64,000 bases of DNA, taken from contig VICG01000002.1 in assembly GCA_008692225.1 (NCBI GenBank), forward strand, positions 2,649,501-2,713,500. The letters are read 5' to 3'. This DNA comes from Monilinia fructicola. Taxonomy: Eukaryota; Ascomycota; Leotiomycetes; Helotiales; Sclerotiniaceae. The number at the start of each line of letters is the position of its first letter. Position 1 is the first letter of the stretch. The notes beneath the pieces were generated by a model. That model saw only the letters and a program-made list of their open reading frames with translations. It did not search any database and had not been told where the DNA came from. Shown here piece after piece: positions 1 to 10,405 of the stretch. Made by a program: the position numbers and the translations under genes.

Positions 1-3000
1 TCGGACAAATCTGCAGTAGCAAACTCATAAACCGAACTGCTACTCGAACTATTATTTCTTGATAAGGTCTGGTGGATGCCTTTCACTGTCTTCTCGGTTG
101 GCGCTTCGGAGGGGTCAGATGACTGTCCCGATATGCCACCCGAAGATGTCTGCGATGGGTTTCTCATCGGCTCAGCAGGCTTCTTTGGTCGAGTCGAGGG
201 AGTTGTTGCTCTTCCGATGGGTATTTGACATTTTGCGAGATCCTCCGGATGTACATAATCCATGAAACCAAGCCCTAAAGCATCATTGAAATCTTGTCCG
301 GTATACGAAAGCCATTGCTCATTTGCAAAGGTTACGCCTTCATCCTCGGTTGCTGCGAAAATAATCTGGGGAATCAGATTTGCCAATTGTCGATGCTTGG
401 CCTCTGATGCCTCTATCTCCTCCTGTCGTGCAGCTTTCACTTCGGCGATGTGCTGATCATGAATGTCCATATGCGAGCCGTACCATTGAACTATCACGCC
501 TCTGATGTCCCGAGAACCTACAGCACGGGTGTAGAACCATCGATAAGTTCCGTCAAATCGTCTGATACGCACCTGCATGGAGAACTGCTCACCCGTCTTC
601 ACCGCATGAGACCAGGCCTTTACGTAATCTTCTCTTTCTTCGTGATGAATACTACCCCATGGATCTTGATATAACTCGGATACAGTTTGGCCGCGGTATG
701 TAAGGTATCGATTATTCACCCATACAATTTCACCAGTTTGTGGCAGTGCAACAAACACATGCGCCGGTAATGAATCCAACATCAACCCTTTCAACCGATC
801 TGAAGGCGGTGGCATATCCGAAGGTACAGCCAATCCTTGGCGTGAAGGTTTAGGAATAGGGGAGGCTTTCGTCGACGAAGCTGAGGTTACTGGTAGAGAT
901 TGGAAAGTCGCACCAAAATCCGCACCGTAAGAGTGCAATTGCGTGTGCTGACGGTCGGACTTTCCAGCACTATATGAAGCACCTCTTATTGCCTGTCGTC
1001 TCGGGGAATCGTGGACATTTTGACGTGAAGGGCTGGGCTCACGTGGTTCTGAAGTCTCATTCAATGGCTCTTTGGATGATTTGTTGTTGCGACCTTCTTG
1101 ACCAGATGAAATGGTCGAAGTTTGTGAACCTTCTGCATCAGTTTTGCCCCTATTCATATTCTCACCACCGTCAAAGAAAGGAGTGCTTGGTCCCGAAGGT
1201 CGATCATCTGTCGGATTTCGTGGTGCCGACCGGATCTCAGCAGGTGAACTTTCCTTCGATGAACGTCGAACAGCTGCTACGCCGCTTCCTCCGGTATCCA
1301 TTCGACTCGCACCAGGCCTCGACCTTGAGCTGAAATAGCTCTCGGCTGCTACATACCCAGGGCTTTCACCGCTCGATTTCCTGTCCATTATAAGACCCAC
1401 ACTACTGGGATCCCATGATGGCGTCCCGCTTGGGGACGCATTGGCACTTCTAGATACACCAGAATAATCACTCGGACTCGTGATACTTCCTCCTGACTGA
1501 TGGCGCAATCCTTCGTCGGCTGGAGAATAAGACAAATTGCCGCTCGCAGCTGGTTGTCCTTGTGTAGTTCGGCCGCCGGTAGCAATGGCACCAAAGCCAG
1601 TAGTGTGGGGGCGTTTTCGAGATAGACCTGCGACCTCAGTTTCGAGGTTGGAAAAGTGTCGACAAAGGGAAAATGAAGTAGCCATATGTGGTGAGAGATG
1701 TTCTAGTGAGTGTCTGAGATTAGACGGATAAGGAATAACAGGACTCAGAATCGATAGAATTGCAATCGGGGTTCGCTTTTCTCTGGATTGCTCTGTCCCT
1801 TGTGTTTTAGAAGATTCGGGATATTTTGGTAATTGACCAATGCCCTTACCACGGCCCGCGGACTTCGATTCCATTGCAGCAGTATCTAACCTGAATGATT
1901 GTACTGGCTTTGAGAGCAAAGGATGGGTCAACGGAATATGTAAGACAGTCCAGGACCGATCCACCCCAATAGCCTCAACTGGTTGCATCTTGGAATAGTC
2001 TTGAGTTGTGTGATTTGGATTAAAAGTCTCTTCATCCACTGTCGAGTTGGCAAAGAAAGGATTGTCCGTCGTTTCGGCTCTGATAGCTGGGGAAGGAGCA
2101 GGAGACTGTGACCATGGTGATGGTGGAGTCTGTTCGTATTCTTCATATCTCGGAAGCGGTAGTGGAGGCACAGCTGCACCTTGTATGTGTATACTTTTTC
2201 GGCTCGATCGTTTACCAGGTTTGGTGCCAAAAAGAGATGAAACTCGTCCACCGAGTTCGGGTACCTTGGTCTTTTTCAGCCGTTCAGGGGAATCTAGTTT
2301 TGGACCTCGTGTCGCTGCTATGCTCTCCGCACTCTTTTCTTCCTCTGCTGGGTCGTTTAGATATGGATAATCTCGTGTCAAAGCAATGACTCTCTCTCTC
2401 TCTAAAACTCTCAATATACCACTGCTATCGATCAATGGATCAGCTTCATAGTCCAAAGCCTGTAATACTGAAAAGACTCGTCCTTGCACATCTCTATTTG
2501 ATTGCTCAACATTCTCCCAACTTGCGGTGGCCTTCTCTGACTGGAAATTCATATGGTCTTCTAATGCTTGCAAACTTAGCTGTGCGTTTTGGAGGGTAGC
2601 TGTTCGTGGTGGTTGATCAGGTCTAGCAGAAAGATAGCTTTTTGCACGAGTCAAAGGTGATGGTCTTGCAGTAACATTCCTGGCAGTCTCAGGTATCGGA
2701 TCTTTCTTTGTCGCTTCATAGCTAGTGAAGGAGTGTCGACTGGTGAGACCAGGTCTAGACATTACGGCTGCCGGTGGGGAGTCACCAGAGGCATATCCCT
2801 CGGAGGCTGAAGTCTCAAGCGTATCGCCACTGCTGCTGGGTATGAGACTACTGCCTCGTGCCAAGTATGTCAAACTTAACTCATCCTCTTCTGCTGCATT
2901 GAATGTTGCTTTCTGGCCCCATGGGACGTTTTCAATGTCAGTGGAATCTGCAGGCACGGATAGAGTAACTCTGTCAGCCTTGTAGACATCTCGCATTATT

Positions 3001-3911
3001 TTGACAACAGTGGACCACCATGGATCAAGGCCAGGTTCGGCAGACAGCATGAGACTAAGATCATAAAGATTAGGTGTCTCGGAAATTGAAGCATCTCTTG
3101 AATTTTGTGAACCTGCGGGCTGAAAGTTGAGGCCGGACGCAGGAGTTATGGGTCCTGATAGAACTTGATCGTGTGGTCCTTCGTAGAAGGATCCACCTGC
3201 AAAATTCAATGGGTTTACTGTAGGTGAGAGTGCAGTGAAAGGACGATGGCCATTATAGCTAAGCTGCCTCGGAGTACGCATCGGTGGGAAGGGATATGAG
3301 GGGGTTCTAGCATGTAGTGCCGCTGGTGTGTCAGCTCCTCGGATAGTCTTAGCAGACTCGGTCGACGCTGTTTCCATACCGGAGGGAAACGGGCTAGCAA
3401 AGGCTGCATCTAGGGATGGTGATATGGATTCTTCATGGATGGGGGATACTCGAGCCTTGCCACTCGTACCAGTAGGCCCCGTGTTTCCTTGAGAGCCTTC
3501 CCTATCTTCTAGTTGCTTTGCCAACCTCTCCCGATGCTGATTCAATTGCATCTGCGCATTCATGGCTCGAAGTCGCTCTACCTCCTCGGCCTGGTCGTGA
3601 ATTGAGATCCTTCCTGGGGGTAAGCTTTGTTTCCGGCCAGGGGTCGAATTCCTCGGCTCCTTGATATGCTCGTTTTCGGATTTTTGAATCGCGGAAGATC
3701 CAACATCCTGAACCTCATTGTTACTGGCCATTTCCACATCGCTGGATATTGAAGGTGCTTTGGCACCGATAGGGGAATCTGGCATCGAGTCCTTCGAGAT
3801 TGACGAGCGCCTTGAGTCTAATCCATCATCGCCACTGGATCGTCGCAATCTGGAATTACGTTTCGACGTTGAAAAGGAAGGTTTCTGAACAGGAGAATTT
3901 GGAGGTGGCAT
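1..3911 (-). CDS. Tandem-PAS sensor protein, probable hybrid histidine kinase (N-terminal part)
   Basis: The gene runs off the left edge; 1,303 uninterrupted, intronless codons are visible. The ATG at 3911-3909 has context gacgacATGcc and opens with MPPPNSPVQKPSFS. The first ~280 residues are Ser/Pro-rich and probably disordered. Residues ~284-330 contain PWWSTVVKIMRDVY and RVTLSVPADSTDIENVPWGQ, which resemble the GAF-like N-terminal block of fungal sensor kinases. A long low-complexity linker follows. The first PAS domain spans ~1036-1100 and includes IVWVNNRYLTYRGQT. Its PAC part at ~1106-1152 includes RRFDGTYRWFYTRAV and ends GSHMDIHDQ. A second PAS lies at ~1172-1225 (IIFAATEDEGVTFANEQWL, then DYVHPEDLA). 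In known fungal proteins this order precedes HisKA, HATPase_c and receiver domains of a cytosolic phosphorelay sensor. Those domains lie outside the window, so the kinase assignment is inference, whereas the PAS domains are seen directly. Confidence 0.78.
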   Translation of the reverse strand, partial: MPPPNSPVQKPSFSTSKRNSRLRRSSGDDGLDSRRSSISKDSMPDSPIGAKAPSISSDVEMASNNEVQDVGSSAIQKSENEHIKEPRNSTPGRKQSLPPGRISIHDQAEEVERLRAMNAQMQLNQHRERLAKQLEDREGSQGNTGPTGTSGKARVSPIHEESISPSLDAAFASPFPSGMETASTESAKTIRGADTPAALHARTPSYPFPPMRTPRQLSYNGHRPFTALSPTVNPLNFAGGSFYEGPHDQVLSGPITPASGLNFQPAGSQNSRDASISETPNLYDLSLMLSAEPGLDPWWSTVVKIMRDVYKADRVTLSVPADSTDIENVPWGQKATFNAAEEDELSLTYLARGSSLIPSSSGDTLETSASEGYASGDSPPAAVMSRPGLTSRHSFTSYEATKKDPIPETARNVTARPSPLTRAKSYLSARPDQPPRTATLQNAQLSLQALEDHMNFQSEKATASWENVEQSNRDVQGRVFSVLQALDYEADPLIDSSGILRVLERERVIALTRDYPYLNDPAEEEKSAESIAATRGPKLDSPERLKKTKVPELGGRVSSLFGTKPGKRSSRKSIHIQGAAVPPLPLPRYEEYEQTPPSPWSQSPAPSPAIRAETTDNPFFANSTVDEETFNPNHTTQDYSKMQPVEAIGVDRSWTVLHIPLTHPLLSKPVQSFRLDTAAMESKSAGRGKGIGQLPKYPESSKTQGTEQSREKRTPIAILSILSPVIPYPSNLRHSLEHLSPHMATSFSLCRHFSNLETEVAGLSRKRPHTTGFGAIATGGRTTQGQPAASGNLSYSPADEGLRHQSGGSITSPSDYSGVSRSANASPSGTPSWDPSSVGLIMDRKSSGESPGYVAAESYFSSRSRPGASRMDTGGSGVAAVRRSSKESSPAEIRSAPRNPTDDRPSGPSTPFFDGGENMNRGKTDAEGSQTSTISSGQEGRNNKSSKEPLNETSEPREPSPSRQNVHDSPRRQAIRGASYSAGKSDRQHTQLHSYGADFGATFQSLPVTSASSTKASPIPKPSRQGLAVPSDMPPPSDRLKGLMLDSLPAHVFVALPQTGEIVWVNNRYLTYRGQTVSELYQDPWGSIHHEEREDYVKAWSHAVKTGEQFSMQVRIRRFDGTYRWFYTRAVGSRDIRGVIVQWYGSHMDIHDQHIAEVKAARQEEIEASEAKHRQLANLIPQIIFAATEDEGVTFANEQWLSYTGQDFNDALGLGFMDYVHPEDLAKCQIPIGRATTPSTRPKKPAEPMRNPSQTSSGGISGQSSDPSEAPTEKTVKGIHQTLSRNNSSSSSSVYEFATADLS

Positions 3912-4248
3912 GTCGTCCTCCCTTGCCGACCCTCCTGCAAACCTCTGGCGCTATTTCGACCCCAGGCAAAAGATTATTGCGATCGCTAGTGAAATCGCAG
4001 CAGCAAGATTCTTCATTCGTGGGGATTTTTGGTTGTTTATTGTTGATTTTCGGGGTTGATTTGTTTTATTAGTATGTAGTGCGAAGTGAAAGACTTTAGT
4101 CGGAAATGACGTAGAGGGATGATTTTAAGGCAATCCGGCAGACAAAATAGACGACAAATGATAAAAAAGGTCTCAAGTAAGAAGAATAATGATCAATATA
4201 GGAATAAGAATAATAATAATAATATGGTACCGAAGTTATTATGGATTC

Positions 4249-4366
4249 TGTCGTCTGTCTCTGTCTCTGTCTCTGTCTCTCTGTCTCTCTGCTCTGTCTC
4301 TCTGTCTCTGTCTCTCTGTCTCTCTGTCTCTCTTGTCTCTCTTGTCTCTCTTGTCTCTCTGTTCTG
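4249..4366. repeat. TCTCTG/TCTCTC pyrimidine microsatellite
   Basis: About 118 bp of imperfect TCTGTC and TCTCTT units on the plus strand. It lies about 340 bp upstream of the PAS sensor start codon, within its likely promoter or 5' leader. Confidence 0.9.
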
Positions 4367-4862
4367 ACTAAGGATTGAATTGAATGGATTTCTTAGGACA
4401 GGTAGGGTCGGATTGAAGAATTGTGTATAGTATCAAATCCAATCTATATTGGTTGTTCCAAGGTTGTCCTAAGTAAGATATGTATGTATGTGGTAAGAGT
4501 ACTCCGTATAAAAAAATAATCTAAGGCACAGAAGGTCCTCTCTTTTTTCTTTGACCCTTGGGTGAGGTGCATATAAGGAAGGGAAAGGGATAACTGATAC
4601 TGGGCCAATGTTTTTTAACAAGCCGTGCAAACAAGGTTATATGTATGGATAGATCGTGGGTATCGTGGATATGGATGATATTATAGTATGGATTTGGGTA
4701 GAATATGAACTAACCTAACAGATCAATCAATGAAAAGGTTATTGATTCAATAAGATCCTAGTAGAATGATTTTCTGTACAACTTATGACTGTACTGTATT
4801 GTACTGTACTGTGCTGTGCTGTATTGAGTAAGGGTGCAAATACCATAAAAGAGGACTGGTAG

Positions 4863-4978
4863 GTAGTCTTGGTAGTCTGATAGTCTGGTAGTCTGGTAGT
4901 CTGGTAGTCTGGTAGTCTGGTAGTCTGATAGTCTGATAGTCTGATAGTCTGGTAGTTTGTCTGAGTAGTCTGGTAGTC
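4863..4978. repeat. TAGTCTGG 8-bp tandem array
   Basis: About 13 copies of TAGTCTGG or TAGTCTGA, visibly degenerate toward the right end. The period of 8 excludes coding function. Confidence 0.9.
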
Positions 4979-6797
4979 AGATAGGTACGGAGTAGTCAGT
5001 CAGGAAGGAAAGCTGTGAGTGAAGTCTCAAGAGATGAACTAAAAGAACATATTTTTCCCCCTCTCCCTTCCCTCTGAGTGGCAGAAGAGTGGATTATCAG
5101 GAACAACTAACTCTCTTTCTCTCACACGCTTTTTACTTCAGTATTGGCTGGAGGATTTTTTTTCTTACAACTGGTGCAGGAAACCCACAAAATCCTTGCA
5201 CACGAGACCGTTAGAAATGTCAGAGAAAGGGAACAAAAGACGGGGACAAGTGGGCACTAGGGTAGGGTTAGAGGGATTGCTTCTAGACGTTTGAACTTTG
5301 AAAGGTCTTAGCTTGAGGTTAGGTAGGTAGGTAGGTAGGTACTAGGTAGGTCTTAAGCAGTTTTAGGTCTGAGAGACGGGAAGACTGATTCGGATTTTAT
5401 TATTATAATTTGAGGCTTGGGCGGGGAGGCTGGAATTGAGATTTACATGGCCGTTATTATTATGTTATCATACACCGGTAGGGAAATACAGAGTATATCA
5501 ACAACTCTACCCCGTACATCATTTCATTACTAAGGTTGTGAGTAGTAAGTACTACTCTATATGTAAGATTGAGAGAGGATTCATTTAAACGTCGAAAGAA
5601 GGGACTGGGCTTCATACCTCCTGTGCCTAGGTACGAGGTATTCCTTGAATCGAGAAGATGCAGTATGGTTATTTCACATAATACCTACTCGATACCTGCC
5701 TACATGAATCACGTCTTCCTATTATGTATCAAGACTGTACATTCGTGTTTCTCCCTTCACGCTTGTATTAACTCGCCACCTCATGCTACTTACTCATCAT
5801 GATCAAAAGATTCTTAAGCTTGAAACCAGCATACTTTTTCTTCCTCGCCCCCTCTCCCTCCTTCCCGGTTTCTTCGGGTCTTCCAATCCCAGTTGAAATG
5901 TGAGCAAGCAAGCAAGCGAGCGAGCGAGCAGGCAAGCAAGCAAGCAAGCACAGGAGACAGCAGATCTCTCAGAAAAAACAACAACATATATGTATCTGCC
6001 AAGTCTGCGTTGTGATGGCAACATATATTCTCACGACCGACTCGAGTAAATTAGAGTCACTCCCTCCGCGTAGCATGCCAGTAGCGAGTGACAAGATGAA
6101 ATTGGCCCAAGGGAGGAAGTCCGGCATGAAAGCAACTTGTGTACGTACATGTGAAATTGGTTGATGATGGGGATGATGAGGGTGATGAGGGATTCGATGC
6201 ATCCATCGATTCGGTGATAATCAGAGCGGGTAGACTGGCTGGTGGATCATTTTTAATTCCACATGGCATGTTGCCATCACATGGTTCGCTTTTCTACAGA
6301 GATCTACCTTGAAAAGAGCCTCATACTGGTAGGGCCGTTGGAGGAAGACTTATCAAAAGTACGAGGGAGGGTAACCTTATACTAGGGATGTATGTACGAT
6401 AGATAGGCATCGGCATTCTATCATATAAATCGTACGGAATTAGGACTTTGGGAGATCCGTCCGTTGAAGATCTCGTGCATTAATTATGTTGTCGCTTCTG
6501 GGGAATCAACACCAACAGCACAATTCCAGAATTGCAATCTTAAGGATATTTATTGCTTTTGGTGACTTGTTATTGCTGATTGCAACATCAACATCAAAAT
6601 GACTAAGAGTGGTCTGAGAAGTTGAGGAGGAGGGGAGAGGGGAGAGGAGAGGGGAGAGGAGAGCGAAGAGGAGGAGGGAAGAGGAAGAGAGAAGAGGAAA
6701 GATGGAAGATGGAAATTTGAAGATATGCCAACAGTAGGTAGGTACAGTAGAGAGATATGGAAATATCGAAATATACGTAAATATGTACCTAGGTACT

Positions 6798-6904
6798 CAA
6801 TCTCCATCTCCATCTCCATCTCCATCTCAGTCTCAGTCTCAGTCTCCATTTCCATCTCCATCTCTATCTCCATGTCCATCTCCATCTCAATCTCAATCTC
6901 AATC
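6798..6904. repeat. TCCATC/TCAGTC hexamer array
   Basis: Hexameric repeats (TCCATC, TCAGTC, TCAATC) keep open frames on both strands by composition alone. They yield Ile-Ser or Glu-Met polymers with no domain character. Confidence 0.88.
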
Positions 6905-7611
6905 CCACTATACGTACGCATTGAAATTCCATACTTGAGGAGAAAGAAGGATACGAGTAGGATCACACACACATAGGTAGATGTTCTAAAGAAAGTACTA
7001 GGTATATACTCTGCCGTGCTGGTACCTCAACAGCTCATCATGGTTAATCCTTCCTCTGCTCCGTCCAAAACAAAAAACGATGGATCGTAACGCAAGCACA
7101 GTGCACAGTGCACACAAGATATCTCGATCATACGGAGGAGGTACTGACATGTCAAGAGTCAAGACAGTATGTATCATATCTACGGCGTATGGGTGGATGA
7201 TTGATGCAGTTGGCCAAAAATGCACAGTGTACAATAAATAAATAATACGGTACGGGCACGGTATGGAAAACGAGAAAAATTCGAAGGGGGGAACAAGTAG
7301 CGGAAAGCTGGACGGAGTAAGTTGTGGTACAGCACCTCGATTTGCGCCAATGATATATGAAATTGAAAGGACCCTTGAAAAGGCTGTGACGAAAGAGGCT
7401 GCACGATGACTTCATATGTCTTATCTTCGCTCACCTTACCGGTACTTTGTGTACACATAAGCCAATTGAGTTTATTTTTCTGGTGCAACCCCTGAGAAAG
7501 GGTGGAAGAGGGCGACCAATGAACTTATGCAGCCGTTGTGCGAAAGGTGGATGTTATACAAGGGTTGTGCGAGAGTTATGCGCAGGATATACAGGACTTA
7601 TACATGGCTTA

Positions 7612-7738
7612 AGACCTATACAAAACTTATACAAGATTTAAAACTTACATAAGACTTACACAAGACTTATACAAGACTCAAGACTTATACAAGACTTATA
7701 CAAGACTTATACAAGACTTATACAAGACTTATACAAAG
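7612..7738. repeat. ACTTATACAAG 11-bp tandem array
   Basis: About eleven imperfect copies of an 11-bp unit reading ACTTATACAAG. The units are most regular at 7683-7733, with diverged copies on the left side. Confidence 0.88.
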
Positions 7739-10227
7739 TTTATCAAGTTATACGAAAGTTCATAAAATCGTACAGAAAAGTGGTTATTATTCCCTCTTCC
7801 GTCGATAGCTCCTCTCTATAGAACGCCTGCAATAATCATACATGTACCGTATCTACCTAGGTAGGTAATTATATAAACCTTGGAACAATAATAATAATGA
7901 GAAGGTTCAATCTCAAGTTCTCAACATACCAACCTATTTGTACCTGCGGTGGGTATGAGATCCATTCATAACTTGTCTAACTGGAAGTTGTCCTTGCCTT
8001 GCTGTATTGTCATTGACATATCCACAATATGCCGATGAGATACGTACCAATCAGTATGTCCTGTACATACTGCTTCCGATGTATACTTCCCTCCCATAGC
8101 TCCTTTATATACAAGATGGTAGGTATGCTTTCTATATTCATTATACATGAGAAGGCTTCCATATTCCATATTCCATATTCCACATCCCACATTCCACATT
8201 CCACATTCCACATTCCATCTTCTGTTCAAAAGTTTACAGGATTGAGTTCAGCACCCAAGTAGTGATGCCTTATTGCGTGTGAGGTGGGTAATGGTTACAT
8301 ATTAAATTACAGCATTACAGTAGCATCCCGTACTTGTATTCCATACTGTACTAAAAAGGAAGATACCGGTAAGGTTGGTTCCTCGACGAAACGAGCAAGG
8401 TAACCCGGTTATGGCTTCAGATATCTACCTAGCGAGGTAAATTATAAATGAAGGCCGTGTGATATGGAATCAGCACAGAATCCTGCGCGCACACTGAATA
8501 AGTTCCAAAGGGTTTGAATATCGAAAAATCTAATCCGTTTCTCATTTCAGCATTCAGGGGTGAACGATGGATTTGGGATGGACGAGTGAAGAGTATGTGA
8601 TTCTGCAAGAGAGAAAAACAAAGACGAGGCTGTTTGTTGCATCAAGAACGTTCAAGGTTCCTTGAAAACCTCGGGAAGTACGAATAGTCGTACGAGTATT
8701 GTGTGTACGAGACTACGAGCAGAGGAATACCTAGTAGATAATATCTGGCACAGGTATATGTACTATATACTATATATCAAGGCAAATCAATCCCGATGAT
8801 TATCGTGAGTAGGCAGGTACTGTAGGTATAGGAATGTCTAGGGACATCTGCAGGAGTAGATCGAAATCATCTGAACGCTTTAGCCGCAATAAATAACACA
8901 CACGCGCGCGCACACACATATATGGTACATATATATCCATGGATGGAGGATATATGTACTATCTAATAAGTATATAATAGAGTATCTAATATCTTCTGAG
9001 GCCAACAAACATATAAATCTTAATATATCTCACGTAGACATCTTTCAGCCGAGTATATTTATACTGTCCATGACGAAGCTTGTCTCATTGCTCACCTACC
9101 TAGGACAGTACACACACCAAATACATACGGAGTACGGAGTATATCCAACACAACATCCCCGATACCGGTACTGTATGGTTATGATTCGGGAAATGTGTTC
9201 TCGGTTATTCAATTCTCCGAAATGGATACCGTTAACCAGCCATCCAGCACTGTATCGACTGGAGTCTGGGCAGGTGCTCCAAACCTCGCAGTAACGGGCC
9301 AATCAATCTATCGAGCCATCGAGGTCCTGTAGGAATGACAAAGGTTGATCATCAGAGTTGCTTTTACGCCATCTACTCCGTGCTACTACTACTACTACAG
9401 CACCGACCTGCCTATCAGAAAGAGAGCGAGTTTCTCGAGTGTTTGAGACCATTGCTGCACACGGTGGGTTGACATGCACATCTTGGAGTAAGGTTATTTC
9501 GATGCTTCTCGAACATTGGAGATCCGAACGATAACGGGAAATTAAATAAATGATGTTGAGATCACGAGTACGGAGCGGGTAGCGAGTGATACGTGAGCAG
9601 CAGACTACTGTGAAAGAGTCCTTCCTGTGTGGAGGAGGTGAGGAGGTAAGTACCAGAACTGTACTGTAGCCCTGGAGGTAGGGGCACGAGGGGATTAGGT
9701 TGGTGGTTAGATGCTGGATAGGTGTACCACTGTACCTACTACACGTACTCCGGAGGTGATTACTAATTAGGTGCCGTACTGTACGGAGTAAACATGTGCT
9801 GCCAAGATCTCGCTCGGATCGATTCCCCGGTTCCTCCCTTTCCCAATATGGTCGTTTCACTGTCCCAATTAGGAAAGAAGCTCTCCCCGCTTTCCCGTGT
9901 CTTGCATTTCCCCCTTCCCCAGCCATTTCAATATCATGACCATCTCTTCAATCATTCAATCGTTCACTCGTGCAATCACTCTATCACTCTATCAACTCAC
10001 TGACCTTCTGTTTGCTTTTGCTCGATTTTGGATCTTGTTTGCCCCTGGTTATTCCTCCATTGCATCGCGGACAATCTGGCGCGTAGAAAGCAGAAGAAGA
10101 CTGCTACGGGACCAAGTGATAGATCAAGATTAAGATCCAGATCCCGTCCGTTACGTTCTCTTCATCTACCAGCTTCTTCTTATCCACCGACTCCTCTTCC
10201 TGTATTAAATCTTCTTCCTTCAGACTC

Positions 10228-10299
10228 ACTTCGGCCTCTGCCTCTGCCAACACTTCGGCCTCTGCCTCTGCCAACACTTCGGCCTCTGCCTCTACCAAC
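10228..10299 (+). repeat. Three 24-bp direct repeats in the leader of the M13 peptidase gene
   Basis: Three adjacent 24-bp units occupy 10228-10251, 10252-10275 and 10276-10299. Each begins ACTTCGGCCTCTG, and the third has one substitution. They lie 107 bp upstream of the chosen ATG, in a frame that stays open into the peptidase and would encode LRPLPLPT three times. No ATG precedes them in that frame, so they are treated as leader sequence. Confidence 0.85.
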
Positions 10300-10405
10300 G
10301 TTACTTCCTAGGGTGCGAGCGATCCCCAAAGCTGAGAATACTTTCGCAAATTTTGTCATTCCTCTAGCTGGTTTTTTGAGCGCAGTGGCGGCGCGTCTAT
10401 ACGAC

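Larger units (their letters stand above)
3912..10405. other. Long intergenic region between divergent genes, microsatellite-rich
   Basis: This is about 6.5 kb between the PAS sensor (leftward) and the M13 peptidase (rightward), so both promoters must lie in it. No open frame looks like a conserved protein. It contains many simple-sequence tracts, entered separately where large, and smaller ones: GGTA repeats near 5318-5351, GCAA/GCGA repeats near 5903-5950, a purine-rich tract near 6628-6700 and ATTCCATATTCCACA repeats near 8158-8216. The 9-mer TACGGAGTA or its complement occurs at 4500, 4986, 9126, 9133 and 9782. Confidence 0.7.

Noticed and set aside
4800..9000. A CRISPR-like array from the short regular repeats
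   Set aside because: Units are contiguous microsatellites without unique spacers, in a eukaryotic genome.
9303..9926. A 207-codon minus-strand open frame
   Set aside because: Arg/Ser/Leu-rich translation with no motif, crossing poly-Val-type TACTAC repeats, in a microsatellite-rich promoter region.
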